Below, piece after piece: positions 12,601-23,013 of a stretch of DNA of 64,000 nucleotides (the stretch's first letter is position 1; every line of letters begins with the position of its first letter). The DNA lies in assembly GCA_012932295.1 (NCBI GenBank), contig JAAONU010000008.1, forward strand, positions 37,190,949-37,254,948. The letters are read 5' to 3'. The translations under genes and the position numbers were made by a program. The notes beneath the pieces were generated by a model. The model saw nothing but the letters and a program-made list of their open reading frames with translations, was not told the origin of the DNA and ran no database searches. The stretch is from Cyclina sinensis (Eukaryota; Mollusca; Bivalvia; Venerida; Veneridae).

Positions 12601-14409
12601 TCACATTCTGAAACCAGTCCAGTTCTCCCAGACCTTGACTTTGATCCATCTAGAGTTCCACCACCAATATCAGGTCAGCATAGAGTATTCTGATACGCAA
12701 TGTTTATAGTATGTTAAACAATCAGACATTACATGTATTCATTGCTTTGATGTTTTAATTAGACAAAAGGTTTGGATGGATGAAATAGATTTTTTTGTAC
12801 ATTCATAACATGATTCTTCAAACAAGTGACAGATCTCATAAATTTTTGTGGCAGTACATTGCATCTTCATTTCAAAAGAAATGTACAGTTAGGGCTGAAG
12901 AATGGTTATCTAGAACATACTTGCTTCATTTTTGACAAGATTCATTTGAGCTTGTTAAGACTTATATCATATCATTATTTTCTTGTTTCTATTTCTGCAG
13001 ACTCACCTGAGAGAAGTCCCTCACCTGATTTTAGCCTTGCATCTGAACAAAAGCCAGATCTATTTGGCAATGAGGACTTATTTGGAAGTGATTTACTCAA
13101 ACCTGGTGCTAAATCTGTGATAGGACAGCGTAAGGATACAAAAGATAAAAATAGTGCCGATGACTTATTCCAAGGAAACAATTTAGATTTTCCAAAATCT
13201 AAGACTGAAAATTTAGACGAATTATTTACAAGTGCTAAAACTAGTAGTGCTCCAAAATCAGAAACTATTGATGATGATGACAATTTGTTTTCATCTGTGC
13301 CAAAGTTGTCTACAAGCAAAGGTAAAGGCTCAGGTTTGATTAAAGATGACGACATATTTAGTTCAGTGCCCAAGAAATCAGATGTGACCAAGGATAAAGC
13401 TGAAGAAACTAAGAAACCTGTGATAGCTAATGATGATGATGATGAAGATATTTTTGCAGTCAAAGAATCTAAACCAAAACCCAAACCATCACCCATAATA
13501 GATGATGATGATGATTTGTTTTCATCACCCTCACTATCGAAACCCAAAGAGAAAAAAGTTGAAAAGGCACCTGTTGAAAAGACCACACCAGCTTTTAATG
13601 ATGATGACATTTTTGCGGAAGCCAGTAAAGTGGAGAAAAAGAAGCCAAAAAAAGTTGTAACAAAAGATGAAGATATTTTTGATGACAAGACTGACATTTT
13701 CAGTGACCTTCCACAAGCAAAACCAAAAGAAAAGAAACCCAAAAAGAAAGCGACAACAGCAACGAAGAAGCCAATATTTAAAGATGACATAGGTATGTTA
13801 GGTTGTATCCCCTTTCTGATTAGGATCTTTGAATTACCTTTTGGTGTGAAAAATTCGACTTTTTAGATTGTCAAAAAAATGAGCTTACTGTTTATTAATT
13901 AGAAAATTTACTATTTAAACATGTTAAAAGTTTCCATATTATTGCCAAGAGATGTAGTTTATGGCAAGTGGATAGCTATAATTTAAGAAAAAGTATTTGT
14001 TTTATGTAATGTGAACATTTTATCTCATGATGATAGGTTCATTACATTAAATATTCTGAAAGATACAAAAAATATGTAAAAGAAGTAATGGTTAATGATA
14101 AATCATAGTTTTTCACACACAAAATATATTTCTGTTACTAGCTGTTGTTACATTTATTTTTGAAATTGCTCTTGAGATTTCATGTACTGTATGGTGAAGC
14201 AATTTTATTCTGTTTGCCAAAGTTTTTTGGTGAATTAAAACAACATTTACCATGCCGTTTGAGATGTTACAGATTATATTTCAGATGATATATTTGCCGA
14301 CACTAGTGCAGCATCAAGCAAACCTAAGGAAAAGAAAAAGAAAAGCAGTACAAAGGAGAAAACCGACAAAACGAAAACCATGGAAACAACGGACAACCCA
14401 TTATCATAA
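537..14409 (+). CDS. WASHC2: WASH complex subunit 2 (FAM21), C-terminal exons, 5' part off window
   Basis: Fifteen exons are visible: 537-642, 1188-1282, 2037-2250, 3159-3272, 3992-4114, 4578-4652, 7047-7212, 8020-8228, 9416-9533, 9932-9978, 11100-11192, 11602-11727, 12415-12673, 13001-13792 and 14285-14409. All junctions after the first are GT-AG and keep phase, giving about 886 codons to a TAA at 14407-14409. The protein is lysine- and proline-rich and carries some 18 acidic L-F/I-F (LFa-type) motifs such as LFDDDEEDDLF and LFGGDDEDDDDDLF. The late KGKIGKLQ/ASLNFNPAAMLPG and TKRRPPSRHAR segments match conserved blocks of FAM21, the second resembling its CapZ-interacting (CPI) motif. In known animals this tail binds retromer VPS35, CapZ and other endosomal partners and recruits the WASH complex to endosomes. 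Human FAM21 is about 1,340 residues, so the globular head that joins the complex should be encoded upstream of base 1. The exact first acceptor is uncertain. Confidence 0.93.
1188..1282 (+). CDS. WASHC2: WASHC2 exon (LFMDDDEEDDLFGG)
   Basis: Acceptor TTTTTTCAG/ACT, donor CA/gtaagt. Encodes TEKLKPKSSA and then an LFa motif. It ends in phase 2, and the split CAA codon is completed by the exon at 2037. Confidence 0.9.
2037..2250 (+). CDS. WASHC2: WASHC2 exon (GPKKPAGAVSIF ... MFDDDEDDELF)
   Basis: Acceptor TTTTCAG, donor CAG/gtaaca. Contains the GAVSIFPPGVDPF block, a recurring K-P-x-G-x-V-S-M/I-F unit of this protein, and one LFa motif. Its last ~40 bp and donor are repeated twice more immediately downstream. 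Confidence 0.92.
2210..2385 (+). repeat. Three tandem 57-58-bp copies of an exon end plus donor
   Basis: The unit begins at TTGGAGG (2214, 2271, 2329). It carries the coding end APKPPPQKQ, the donor CAG/gtaaca and the first intron bases. Copies two and three lack an acceptor of their own, so they look like intronic decoy donors. Confidence 0.9.
3159..3272 (+). CDS. WASHC2: WASHC2 exon (VFDDDGDLFGGDESADIF)
   Basis: Acceptor TTCTTTAG, donor CAG/gtaggc, exactly 38 codons in phase 0. It carries two overlapping acidic L/I-F motifs followed by a proline-rich linker. Confidence 0.9.
3351..3531 (+). repeat. Two-copy ~90-bp tandem duplication in intron
   Basis: The segment starting ATGGTAACAAGGTTCT at 3351 is repeated at 3441 with only a few differences, ending GTTAATCTTGGATG both times. 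Non-coding. Confidence 0.9.
3992..4114 (+). CDS. WASHC2: WASHC2 exon (LFGGDDEDDDDDLFG)
   Basis: Acceptor ATCTATAG, donor AAG/gtattg, 41 codons in phase 0. Encodes a basic linker and a long LFa motif with nine acidic residues encoded by a GAT-rich run. Confidence 0.92.
4578..4652 (+). CDS. WASHC2: WASHC2 exon (GSQSSGSISISGATTTESYDV)
   Basis: Acceptor CATAACAG, donor GAG/gtaata, 25 codons in phase 0. A Ser/Thr-rich linker without an LFa motif. Phase and splice sites join it cleanly to both neighbours. Confidence 0.8.
4874..6940 (+). mobile_element. Bivalve-type repeat element with inverted TTAGCTCACCTG / CAGGTGAGC ends
   Basis: The left end reads TTAGCTCACCTGTCAC and the right end GGCAGGTGAGCGACC, an inverted pair, then a GGGTCCC-type foldback and CTTGTTT. 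Just inside the left end is a CGTCCGTCCGTCG-rich run, then seven 145-bp tandem units, then ~1 kb of AT-rich body. No open frame is long enough for a transposase, so it looks non-autonomous. It lies in a WASHC2 intron. The ends resemble a repeat I associate with mollusc genomes; the superfamily is unknown to me. Confidence 0.7.
4963..5875 (+). repeat. 145-bp tandem array, about 6.3 copies
   Basis: The marker ACTCTAG/CTTCTAG recurs at 4965, 5110, 5255, 5400, 5545, 5690 and 5835, exactly 145 bp apart each time. Units 1, 3 and 5 (AGCAGTC, TTTATCTCAATG) and units 2 and 4 (AGCGGTC, TTAAYCYCAATG) alternate, suggesting a 290-bp higher-order unit. Confidence 0.95.
7047..7212 (+). CDS. WASHC2: WASHC2 exon (PVGGVSMFGPAS)
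   Basis: Acceptor TTTTACAG, donor ACAG/gtaagt, phase 1 out. Contains a KKPPVGGVSMF block and a lysine/glutamate linker. Confidence 0.92.
7761..7941 (+). mobile_element. tRNA-headed SINE-like copy with (TAAAC)n tail
   Basis: The head ATGGTCCAGGGATAGAGCAC resembles a pol III A box, with a degraded B-box region near GGATCTCTCACGATC. The copy ends in AATGAGTCTAAACTAAACTAAA, a short tandem tail typical of LINE-mobilised SINEs. Intronic within WASHC2. Confidence 0.5.
8020..8228 (+). CDS. WASHC2: WASHC2 exon (LFGGGDDEDLF and GEGDDDLFGSG)
   Basis: Acceptor TTTAGTAG, donor ATG/gtatgt. It completes a GGT codon split after 7212. It carries two LFa motifs separated by a lysine-rich linker with a repeated KQEVKREP-like word. 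Confidence 0.92.
9416..9533 (+). CDS. WASHC2: WASHC2 exon (KPIGGVSMFGGMDPFGAL)
   Basis: Acceptor CTGTTTCAG, donor CCTG/gtaaaa, phase 1 out. Third occurrence of the K-P-x-G-G-V-S-M-F block in this protein. Confidence 0.92.
9932..9978 (+). CDS. WASHC2: WASHC2 47-nt exon (SPDDDDLFSSRDE)
   Basis: Acceptor CCCTTTCAG, donor GAG/gtaata. It completes a GAT codon from 9533 and encodes only 16 residues with one acidic LF motif. Both splice sites and phase agree with its neighbours. Confidence 0.85.
11100..11192 (+). CDS. WASHC2: WASHC2 exon (KGKIGKLQ)
   Basis: Acceptor TTACCATAG, donor CAG/gtgatt, 31 codons in phase 0. Ends in the conserved KIGKLQ word that precedes the NPAA block in FAM21. Confidence 0.9.
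11602..11727 (+). CDS. WASHC2: WASHC2 exon (ASLNFNPAAMLPG ... SANK)
   Basis: Acceptor CATTTCCAG, donor AAG/gtaagt, 42 codons. The NPAAMLPG and AEAKTLQSANK words are FAM21-diagnostic by my recollection of vertebrate sequences. Confidence 0.93.
12415..12673 (+). CDS. WASHC2: WASHC2 exon with CPI-like motif (KRRPPSRHARKSA)
   Basis: Acceptor AATTCCAG, donor ATCAG/gtcagc, phase 1 out. Begins DRAKIQTKRRPPSRHARKSA, matching the basic CapZ-interacting segment of FAM21. It is followed by a low-complexity Ser/Thr/Pro stretch with four TSP repeats. Confidence 0.92.
13001..13792 (+). CDS. WASHC2: WASHC2 large LFa-repeat exon
   Basis: Acceptor TTTCTGCAG, donor ATAG/gtatgt, 792 nt. It holds about ten D/E-rich LF or IF motifs (LFGNEDLF, DDNLFSS, DDDIFSS, DEDIFAV, DDDLFSS, DDIFAEA, DEDIFDDKTDIF) spaced by lysine- and proline-rich linkers. 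Frame is open throughout and joins both neighbours in phase. Confidence 0.95.
14285..14409 (+). CDS. WASHC2: WASHC2 terminal coding exon
   Basis: Acceptor ATATTTCAG. It completes a GAT codon and encodes DDIFADT, then a lysine-rich tail ending NPLS and a TAA stop at 14407-14409. Confidence 0.9.
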
Positions 14410-15837
14410 TTCACTTTATAATCAAGAAAAAAACTTCATTCATTTCTTCTTTTATCAAAGTACTGGGAAGCATTCATATATGTCTTGTGTTTGTGTAACT
14501 AGTTTTAATGAAATGTCTTGAACTTTTATTTTGTGGGAATATTGAGGATATTGTTAAATACTGCAGTGATTTCATTTGCTTTGAAGTCATTTTAATCAGA
14601 ATTCAAAGAGATTATCAGAATTTTGTTAAACTTTCAGGTGGGTCAATAATTTAAATCTATGCTGTGATATTTGAAGGAGGGCTTATTTAAAGTTTTTGTT
14701 TTCATTCCAGTTTGTTAATATACTCTGAGGATATATTTTGTCAGAAAGTCCTTTTCCAGAATGCTAACTAGGCATAAAGGCTAGCTTCCCTCAGGTGTTA
14801 GCACAAAATCCAAGGAAGAAAAACCTTCTAACTTGTACTCGTCTCAGCTTTAGTAACATTGGCTTGTGTATGAAATTAATTGACTTTTTGATTAATTATG
14901 GATATGGCCAGGGGTAAGGGTCAGGAGAGGTAGAAGTTGTATCCAGACTTTCTGTAGACTTCTCTGTGTAAGTTTAGTGCACATTAAAAAAGATGTTAAA
15001 AAATGGTGTACTCATGCAAAGAATGATTTGCCTGGGATTAGCAGTTTTAACTTTACAATTTGGGAACTGTAGTTATAGAGTGGAAGCCATTTATTTCAAT
15101 TATTTTTATGTCAGTCATTTCCATTTTGGGTTACATTTTTTAGGTGTTTTTGTTTCTTTAAGGGATTAACAGTCTAACTATACACTTCAGGAACTGCACT
15201 GCTAGAGTGGAAATCATTTATTTCCATTCCTTGTGTAGTCAGTCATTTTCTTTTGGGGTTTTTTTTGGCTTAATAAATAATAGGAAATCAAGTGACAAAC
15301 CTAGTACCTCAAGGTCTGTTTTTCAGGAAAGAATTGACTTTATAATTGAGCATGTTTGCAATGTTTTAAATCATTGGTTCTAAAGTATAAATCCATTTCT
15401 TTATTTTTATTCCACAGGTTGTCTCTATACATGACTAACTTGTTGTCATCTAATTTCATCTCATTCAGGAAATGTGTAGAATTGAAGATTTCTAATTCTT
15501 TTGTTAACAAGAGAGTGTGGTCAAAAGATTGGCTTAAAATTTATTGAAGTAATGTACTTTTTTGTGACAATAGATAACTAAATTAAAGCTGGCTAAATGT
15601 ATAATGTTATGTGCAATAATTGTACAGTTTTGAGGGTTATATGATAGTGTTGTTGTGTTTGATGATTAAATGCATACTTACTTAAAAATTTGCATAAAAT
15701 GTATGATTGTGTAATACCATGATCATAGCTGATGTACCTTGATCAAATACAGATATTTTATATATACAGAGTTTCAGCCTTTTTTCTATTATTGATGCAT
15801 ATTTGGCCAAAGTTTCTTAGTCTGTTTGTTATGTAGA
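14410..15837 (+). other. WASHC2: Probable WASHC2 3' UTR and downstream sequence
   Basis: AT-rich, no coding potential. Several AATAAA/ATTAAA-like words occur (for example AATAAATAATAG near 15275 and ATTAAAG near 15582), but none can be chosen as the poly(A) signal from sequence alone. A diverged ~130-bp direct duplication (GGAACTG...AGAGTGGAA...CATTTATTTC...GTCAGTCATTT) lies at about 15060-15260. Confidence 0.4.
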
Positions 15838-16335
15838 GTATACTGGCATATAATCTTATAACTATGATCTCTGACAACTTTGTCAGAGAATCAGTTCTTT
15901 GGCTCAGTGGTCTAGAGCCTTTGTTTTCGATGCAGCAGGACCTGAGTTCAAATCCCTCTCTGGGTGGTCTATTTCAAGATGAATTGTATCTGTTATGAAA
16001 TTTCATGTCCTTAATATGCGGCTGGTCAAGGTTACACCTCTCCTTGACTTAGTAATGATAATAAAATTCCTTCAAGATTTCTGATTTAAAAATAACACAA
16101 TTCATCATCATAAATGATGTCTTCCTCAGGATGGGTGGGGGTATATACCAGTGCACACCAGTCTATAATTTGTATTAATACAACCTCTTACAACTGTTTC
16201 AGGGAATTAATCTTTTGGCTATGTGGGCAAGTGCTTTGTTATCTGAAGCGGGAGGACTGAGTTTGAATTCTACTCTGTGGTTTTTTTTCAAACTGAATTG
16301 CATCTTTCTGTTACAAAACTTTCATGTCCTTGAGA
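15838..16335 (+). mobile_element. Two copies of a tRNA-like SINE family
   Basis: Copy one (about 15838-16030) has TGGCTCAGTGGT (A box) and GAGTTCAAATCC (B box). It is preceded by a ~60-bp segment with CTGACAACT...TCAG and followed by TTTCATGTCCTT. A more diverged copy spans about 16150-16335 with the same flanking words. A third relative sits at 22455-22640. Confidence 0.6.
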
Positions 16336-16339
16336 CTAA

Positions 16340-17491
16340 TATTTAATTATTTGATAACAGCATATAATTTCTTCTCCAGAAATTCATTATTTTGGAACTG
16401 CTTTTGATTTTGTGTATCAGAAATAAATTGACCCATCTCCAGAGTAGAAGACTTCAAACCTCTTAACCAACTTATTGATGGTCATTGGTTCAAGCCTCAC
16501 TATTAACTATTACCATTAATAAGAAACTTGGCAGTTTCTTCAGGAAAACGGGAGTCTTGTACTGTACCTTCCGAGGAATGATGGTTAGGTGAACTGTCCT
16601 CCCCAGTATGACCTTGACTGTTAGAGGACGTCAGGGCTTTAGACTTGATTACACCTAACCCAAGCAGAAAGAAATATCTTGATTTAAGAATTCATCAAAA
16701 TAAAGTTTGGTACTAGGCTCTGTCTCATTTGAAACAAAACTATTAGAATGGAACCTCGGGATGAAATTCAAGAAATTAATTCTGTTACTGGGACACTATT
16801 CAAACATCGCATTACCCTACAAAGATACTTAATCCCTTCAAATTTTAATTTGCCAGGAAAAGCAGAGAGTAATAACTCTAAATAACATCAGATTTTTTTC
16901 TTCTTTTATCTAAATTTATAGTAATCAAACAAAACAGTATATTATCAATTTATATATTTATTCAATGTTTTAAATTCATTCAAACAAGTTACTCTGTTTC
17001 TGAGTAAGATATTTTTCATTTTGAACTCCCAATGTGTAGAAACCTACATCACTTTTAAACACTTTATATTATAATCTTGAATGCCCTTTGTTGTGAATTT
17101 TATCAAGAAAATCATTCTTCACTGAACAAAATACATTTCTTAAGAAGTTTTAAAGATTATTACATTTTGAATTCTCAAATGTAAACCACTGGCTAAAGAA
17201 AGACTCACTGTAATAGCATAATTATTTCTCACAATTCATTTCTGACAGAATAAAATAGGGAATAAAAAATGACTTGAAACATTCATATTATCCAGTTGGT
17301 CTTAGTAACTGAATGCTACAAATAAATAAATACAGAAAAAATGGCTTCAGAATCAGTAAATTCAAACACTTTAAAAATAAATTTCTTTTAAGGTCATTAA
17401 GGAAATGTGACTCCACAAAACATTTACATTCCAAACTGTATAATACTGCAGAATTTTTCATATAAACAATAACTGTCACTGTAAGATGACA
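16340..17491. other. Non-coding interval
   Basis: AT-rich sequence without recognised genes or clear repeats. Confidence 0.4.
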
Positions 17492-17713
17492 ATGCCCCCG
17501 AAGTGGTGCTTTGACTTTGGGCTGAGGAACCAGTCATTCAAGGGTCAAGGTCAAATACATATAGGTCAGTTGGAAGGTCTTGTCCAAAGGGATGTTGTGT
17601 CCAAGTATAAAGTAAATCCACTTACTAATAAGCAAATTATGGCCAATGTTAAAGTTTTTGGACGGACTGACAGACGGACAGTTCAAAACTTATATGCTTC
17701 CCTTCGGGGGCAT
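17492..17713. mobile_element. 222-bp MITE with perfect 12-bp TIRs ATGCCCCCGAAG
   Basis: Left terminus ATGCCCCCGAAG at 17492-17503 and its exact reverse complement CTTCGGGGGCAT at 17702-17713. Next to the right end is GGACGGACTGACAGACGGAC, as in the larger elements at 38.5, 40.3 and 52.8 kb. The open frame across it is a by-product of the repeat, not a gene. Confidence 0.85.
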
Positions 17714-18306
17714 AAGAAAGTACTGTCTTAGTGTTTCCTTTCTCACTTACTGCAAATAAAGAAATAGTAGATTTTGCATTCTTTTTTCTATTTTCACTCC
17801 ATTTTAATAAGTGTAAATTTCTTCACCAAAAAGTTACCAGTTCATGATCACTTGACAACACCATGATACACAATTGCAAATAAGCGAAAATGTGGTATTT
17901 ATTTAAATGATATTTCTGCAACTATGATAGTATAATAGTCACTATAATGTTAGTTGCATTGGCTGGCTTTTTTAGCTAAAATGCAAATCCTGATTTGTTT
18001 TTTTTTTTTGAGTAACTGTTACATATGCTTTATAAACTAACCATTATCTTAAAGATGTCATTCAGAAGAACAGAAATCACTTCCTCGTTCTTTCAGTCAT
18101 CCATATCATGGCATGTCTCAATATTGTGTCTGAGTATCAGAGACAAATAAAATAAAGGTCCGTACTATTATTTACATAGTTATATAAGGTGACAGAACAA
18201 AATTTCAGTTCACTGTGAAATCATTTCGCAGTCTATTCTACTAGTTCTTGATAGGAACAAAATATGCCATACAATGCAAAATGTATACAAAGAATTTTAA
18301 CATACA
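17714..18306. other. Non-coding interval
   Basis: No gene or structured repeat seen; AT-rich. Confidence 0.4.
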
Positions 18307-18749
18307 TACTACCACTTGCAAAACTGATCAGAGTTTCACGTATTCGGAACGCAATAAAGTGATGTTACGATGATTATTTCAGTAGCTTAAACTGTCACTT
18401 TACTGTTCATCCAATCACATTGAGGCAGTTTTCTTAGGTATACCTATCACTAAAACTGCGTCTTGCAATCTACCCGCAGGCAGAAAAATGTGCCTGGGTG
18501 GTGCCAAAGTTGCTGTGTCGTAATTGTCGCTGCGCTGCAACTGGAAATCTTAACTCAAAATTTTTTTCCTAACTGCTTTTCCATTTCGTACACAGAATGA
18601 CACTAGAATGACAGTATTGACAGGTAAAAGGCGGAGTTTGAAAGAAACACATTGGGCGGCGCTTTAATTGATTTTTGACTAGGTGTACCGACTGAGGCTC
18701 GTTCTTTACCTAACAGTGTAAACTCTAATCAGTTTTGCAAGTGGTAGTA
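18307..18749. mobile_element. 443-bp MITE with 30-bp TIRs, 29/30 identical
   Basis: The left end begins TACTACCACTTGCAAAACTG and the right end is its reverse complement with a single mismatch over 30 bases (18307-18336 versus 18720-18749). If the outer TA is read as a target duplication, the TIR starts CTACCACTTGC, which would fit a Tc1/mariner-like parent. No transposase frame inside. Confidence 0.85.
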
Positions 18750-21700
18750 GAATATATATCTTACATGTATGTCACTGCCTGTACATAAATGTAGCTAGTT
18801 ACACACACAGTTTAATTTAGTGTGTGTGTACATGATTTGTGCATAGTAAAATAAAGTTCTGCTTATTAGACCAATAATTTAAAGTAAAAAGGTGGTCTAA
18901 ATAACAAATCAGTCTTAATAATTATCAGGTTTACTTAAAATACTTAGTACAAAAAGGTCAATTTTGTCAGAATAAATTAACTGCAAGTAGAAAAAAAATG
19001 ATGTTTTTTATACAACTTTTATAAATTTAATCAAATAAATCTATTAAATATTGAGCATGAAAATATCACATAAACTAGAATAACAACAACAACAACAACC
19101 ATTTCCTTAATTTCTAGGCTTGAGTTTGTAAGAAAAAAAACAGCCATTATTCATTTAGAAGTTGATTTTGATTAAATTATTAATTATGTTAATTTGTAAA
19201 AAAGAAAAACTCTGATTAATAGGGGGAAAAAACAGCCTTTAAATATTTAGAAATTAACACTTTATTTCAGATTCTGACTGTGAGAAAGAATGTCTAATAT
19301 TTAATGTTATTTTTAAAGCAGAATCATGAAAAAGTATAAACTTTTTTGAAATGGGTTCACAGGCTATTCTCAAATCTGATAAGCCTGCTCGTTATATTTC
19401 GAATATTATCATTCATAACTGCAAACAAGACACTGCATTTTCACACAAAAACCTCTCACATTTCTGTGTATATATATATATAATTTATACTAATAAAGTC
19501 GCCACTTAGGGGTATAATGACTGATTAATGATTCATATGCAAACAAGTAACAAATTATGTAATTATAAGTTGCTAGTGTATTTGCTTCTATCTAACAGCT
19601 GCCCTTGTAAGGAAAACAATATTAATTATTGAGTATATCACATATAAACTAAATCTTGACAACCAAAGTAATAGACACTAGACAAAGGCCATTCCAGTAA
19701 AATACCACCACAAGAAGGCAAAAATAAAGAAATTATGTGAGGGTGGTCTTTTTATACAGGGGGTGGTGCATTTCTTTTCAAATTAACTTCCAAACTAGTC
19801 CATTTTGAAAGTGCCTTCCTGGGGTCAGATGTATGTTTCACTGGAAAGGAATGGCCCAAACTAAGTTACTGTCTTCACAGCCACAAACACACCTGTCCAA
19901 CAGCATAACCCACACAGTTTAAGATAAAGGCCATAACTCTGCCAAATGTGGATCAATGAAAACTAATTGAAACAAACATACACACATGTTGATGATAACA
20001 CATGTATGCTTTGCACTCTCAAACTGGTAAAGGTGTATGTTTTCTAAACAACCACCCTATAACCCATCAAATTAATGCCTTAAGGTTTAAGGGTACAAAG
20101 CTTAGAAACACATCGACTGTAGCTTGCATTTATGGCAACCTACACATCATGTAATGTACAAAATGTGATGATAAACATGACTATTTCATTGACAATGCCG
20201 CTTCATAAAATGCCATACAGCTAAGTATTTCAATTCAGTGTGAAGGGAGATAATTTTGAAAATGCTCCTCATGAAAGATACAACAGGCACATATACACCA
20301 TGTTTATAAAGTATACAATTTCATGAAAAAAAATGTATATATTAGACAGACCAATTTACAAACAGTATGAACCACCTTCAAACACACATCGGTTCTACTT
20401 GCATTCTTGATGTAACATATGTAATAATGTTGTCAATTTATTCAGACAGTTAAATGTGGTAATGACACCTCCTCATAGATATAAACTACAAGTAAGCTAT
20501 ATGCTGACATAATTAAAATACTGTAACAGTTCATAACAAAAATCATAACAGAATCAAATTAAAGTGAAATACATTTGCTAAGATAAAAAAAAAATTACTA
20601 GGGTAACAGCTGAAAATCTTAACTGCACGTTTCTATCTCAACAGCCAGTTACTACGAGAACTGACCCAAAACAATTGAAATAATTTGAAAAATTAGTAAC
20701 TACATTAATATTTAACATGAAATTTGATTCTATCATCTTAATGCTAAATTTGATGGATAGGTTTAAATACATGTGTTCATCAAATTGCATTACTATGACA
20801 TAACTGAAATTAAATATGAACTTGATTCATCCTTAAATATATCTACATTATATAATAATACATTTTTAAACAAGTCTGGCAGTTATTTTGTAGACATCTA
20901 TATATTAGTTAATATTTAAAATTATTCCCCTGTGTGTTGTACAGCCCAATCTTGCTTCAAATACCAGTTAAACTGTTAATGATAACCACCAAGCCATAAT
21001 TTATGCAAACATTCTGTGTTTTTTTCCTACAGAAAAGCTTATCTCAGGTTATGCAATATGATATTCAAAATGATTTGAAAATTGGAAAAATAGTATCTGT
21101 CAAATTTTGTCTACATGATTATCTTTAAGGGGATAATTTTGTATATTGCTGTCAATTTCAAACGAGAAGGTCTTTTTCTACAGTAATCAAGTTCGACCCA
21201 ACCAAAAGAACTATAGTAACTGTAGCCTTCATCTTTGATTCAAAAGCACTATATTTCACTTGTAACATAGCTCAAAGTTCATACTAATTACTCTTATTTC
21301 AGTTTGTTTCAAACTATCTAGTGAAAGAAATTTTCAAAAACTCTATGCAAAAACACATTTTGATGGCCCAATCTAATACTGTGGCAAGTCCATTGAAATC
21401 AAGTACGTCTTACCAAAGCATTGCACTGAGCCATTTATAAAATCTCAAAAAAAAGTATCATACACCAGTATATTGTATAATTATAAATTATGTAACATCA
21501 TATTTAACAAAAGAATAAATAATTTACTAGCACACTTCATTAAGCAACTTAGCACTAAAACCATGCAAATAGTTATCTATAATAAGTCTATCTATAATTT
21601 AAAACCTGAGTTTAACGAAAGTATTGTAGCCTACAATATTCACATTCATAAGATCTAAAGTTACAACAGTTACTGTTGTATGAAATGATACATCAGACAT

Positions 21701-22440
21701 AAAGGATTTAAAGTATTGATCAAACTAATAAAAAGAAACACCCTAATTTAAAGGCTAAAATAATAAAGCATAACCCTTCAACCTGAATAAGTCTTGTATA
21801 ATCCACTACAAGTAATTATTATTAAATGGTCATATCTTGGGTACAAGAAGAGTATCTTACAAAAGTTCACACAGACGCCTTACATTGTATACCCCCAACC
21901 ACTCCCTGCCCTACTTTGTTTCTGGGAACAAAAATAAACAAAACAAAAAAACGAAACATGCATTGTTGTTTTTCGTGTCTAACATTAAACATATTTGTAC
22001 AAAATTTCAGAAGTTTACAATAAACTTATGAACAACTTGTACCAATGATAGACAGAGTTTCACTGAAATCAAAAACCACTGCTTAAAGGTACAGTAATAT
22101 GAATGTGATCATTAGAATAAACTGAAAACTAAATACACTATTTCATTCCAGATAACATACAGAGTATACAAACATTTATAAATATAATAACTAAATTAAA
22201 AATTCAAGGGCACTCTTTTGAAATACATACCCGTTTATTAATACGCATTTCAATCATCAAAGTACATGCATAATATCACTGGTCAAGGTCACGGTTACAG
22301 AGCAGTAATATGCAAATTCAATCTCAACTTCTACATTGTTCAATGATTAATGAAGTAGAAATTTTTTTAAATGGTTTGATACACACATTACAAGTGTACA
22401 AAAATCTTTCAAGTCAGTACTCAGTATCACAAAATATTAC
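18750..22440. other. Long AT-rich non-coding interval
   Basis: No coding frame of note. Contains an (AAC)n stretch at about 19080-19100, an (AT)n stretch near 19470, and long A/T runs. It could include distal 3' UTR of the minus-strand carrier gene, but nothing in the sequence proves it. Confidence 0.4.
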
Positions 22441-22444
22441 ATTT

Positions 22445-22640
22445 CAGATTGTTACGGTCTAGTGCATACCTTCCTATAATTGTATAAATACAAGCTCTGA
22501 CAACTGCATCAGGGAATCGATTCTTTGGCTCAGTGGTTAAAGTCTTGGTCTTCGATGTGCAAAGAACAGAGTTCAAATCCCGCTCTGCGTTGTGTATCCT
22601 AAGATACATTGCATTGTTACGGACTTTCATTTTCGAAAGA
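22445..22640 (+). mobile_element. tRNA-like SINE copy
   Basis: Contains TCTTTGGCTCAGTGGTTAAA (A box) and GAGTTCAAATCCCGCTCTG (B box) in the order and spacing of a tRNA. It has the same 5' leader (ATAAATACAAGCTCTGACAA) and 3' tail (GACTTTCAT) as the copies at 15.8-16.3 kb. A fragment of the leader recurs near 28675-28715. Confidence 0.65.
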
Positions 22641-22931
22641 AGATGTCTTATGGCTTTGTTTTTGTTATTTCAGAAATGTAAAATCTCCTTTGTTACAACT
22701 AAGATCACTCTCACTTTGGTTCACTATGTATTTCACCCTCTGAAAACTGCAAACAAGAAATTATTCAGTGGTCTACAGTGTTGATTTCCACTAACTGACT
22801 AAGCCATTGCGAAATGTTCTTTACAAATGTCAAAATTTAGGGACTTATGACCTAACAGGTAGGTATTGGTTTAAAACTTCAAATCCCACTTGGATCTGAA
22901 CATTGTTTCATTTTTTTATGTACATCTTTGT

Positions 22932-23013
22932 GTAGACTGGTTCCCTTCCGTAATTTGAAAATTACGTCTCTTTTTCCAAAGAGAAAGAGACAATAAGGGG
23001 ACCAGTCTAATCT
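22932..23013. repeat. Foldback repeat TAGACTGG...CCAGTCTA
   Basis: TAGACTGGTTCCC is mirrored by GGGGACCAGTCTA. Two inner hairpins, GTAATTTGAAAATTAC and a GTCTCTTT/AAAGAGAC pair, fill the middle, so the whole ~80 bp can fold on itself. Probably a small MITE remnant. Confidence 0.7.

Noticed and set aside
12975..13790. 271-codon open frame on the minus strand
   Set aside because: It is the antisense of the large WASHC2 exon. Its Ser/Phe-rich composition is what the reverse of GAT/AAA-rich codons gives.
15888..15970. Functional tRNA gene
   Set aside because: A and B boxes are present, but the stem regions do not pair as a tRNA and the segment recurs as part of a dispersed repeat.
17486..17731. 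81-codon open frame
   Set aside because: It covers the 222-bp MITE almost exactly, including the TIRs, and has no domain features.
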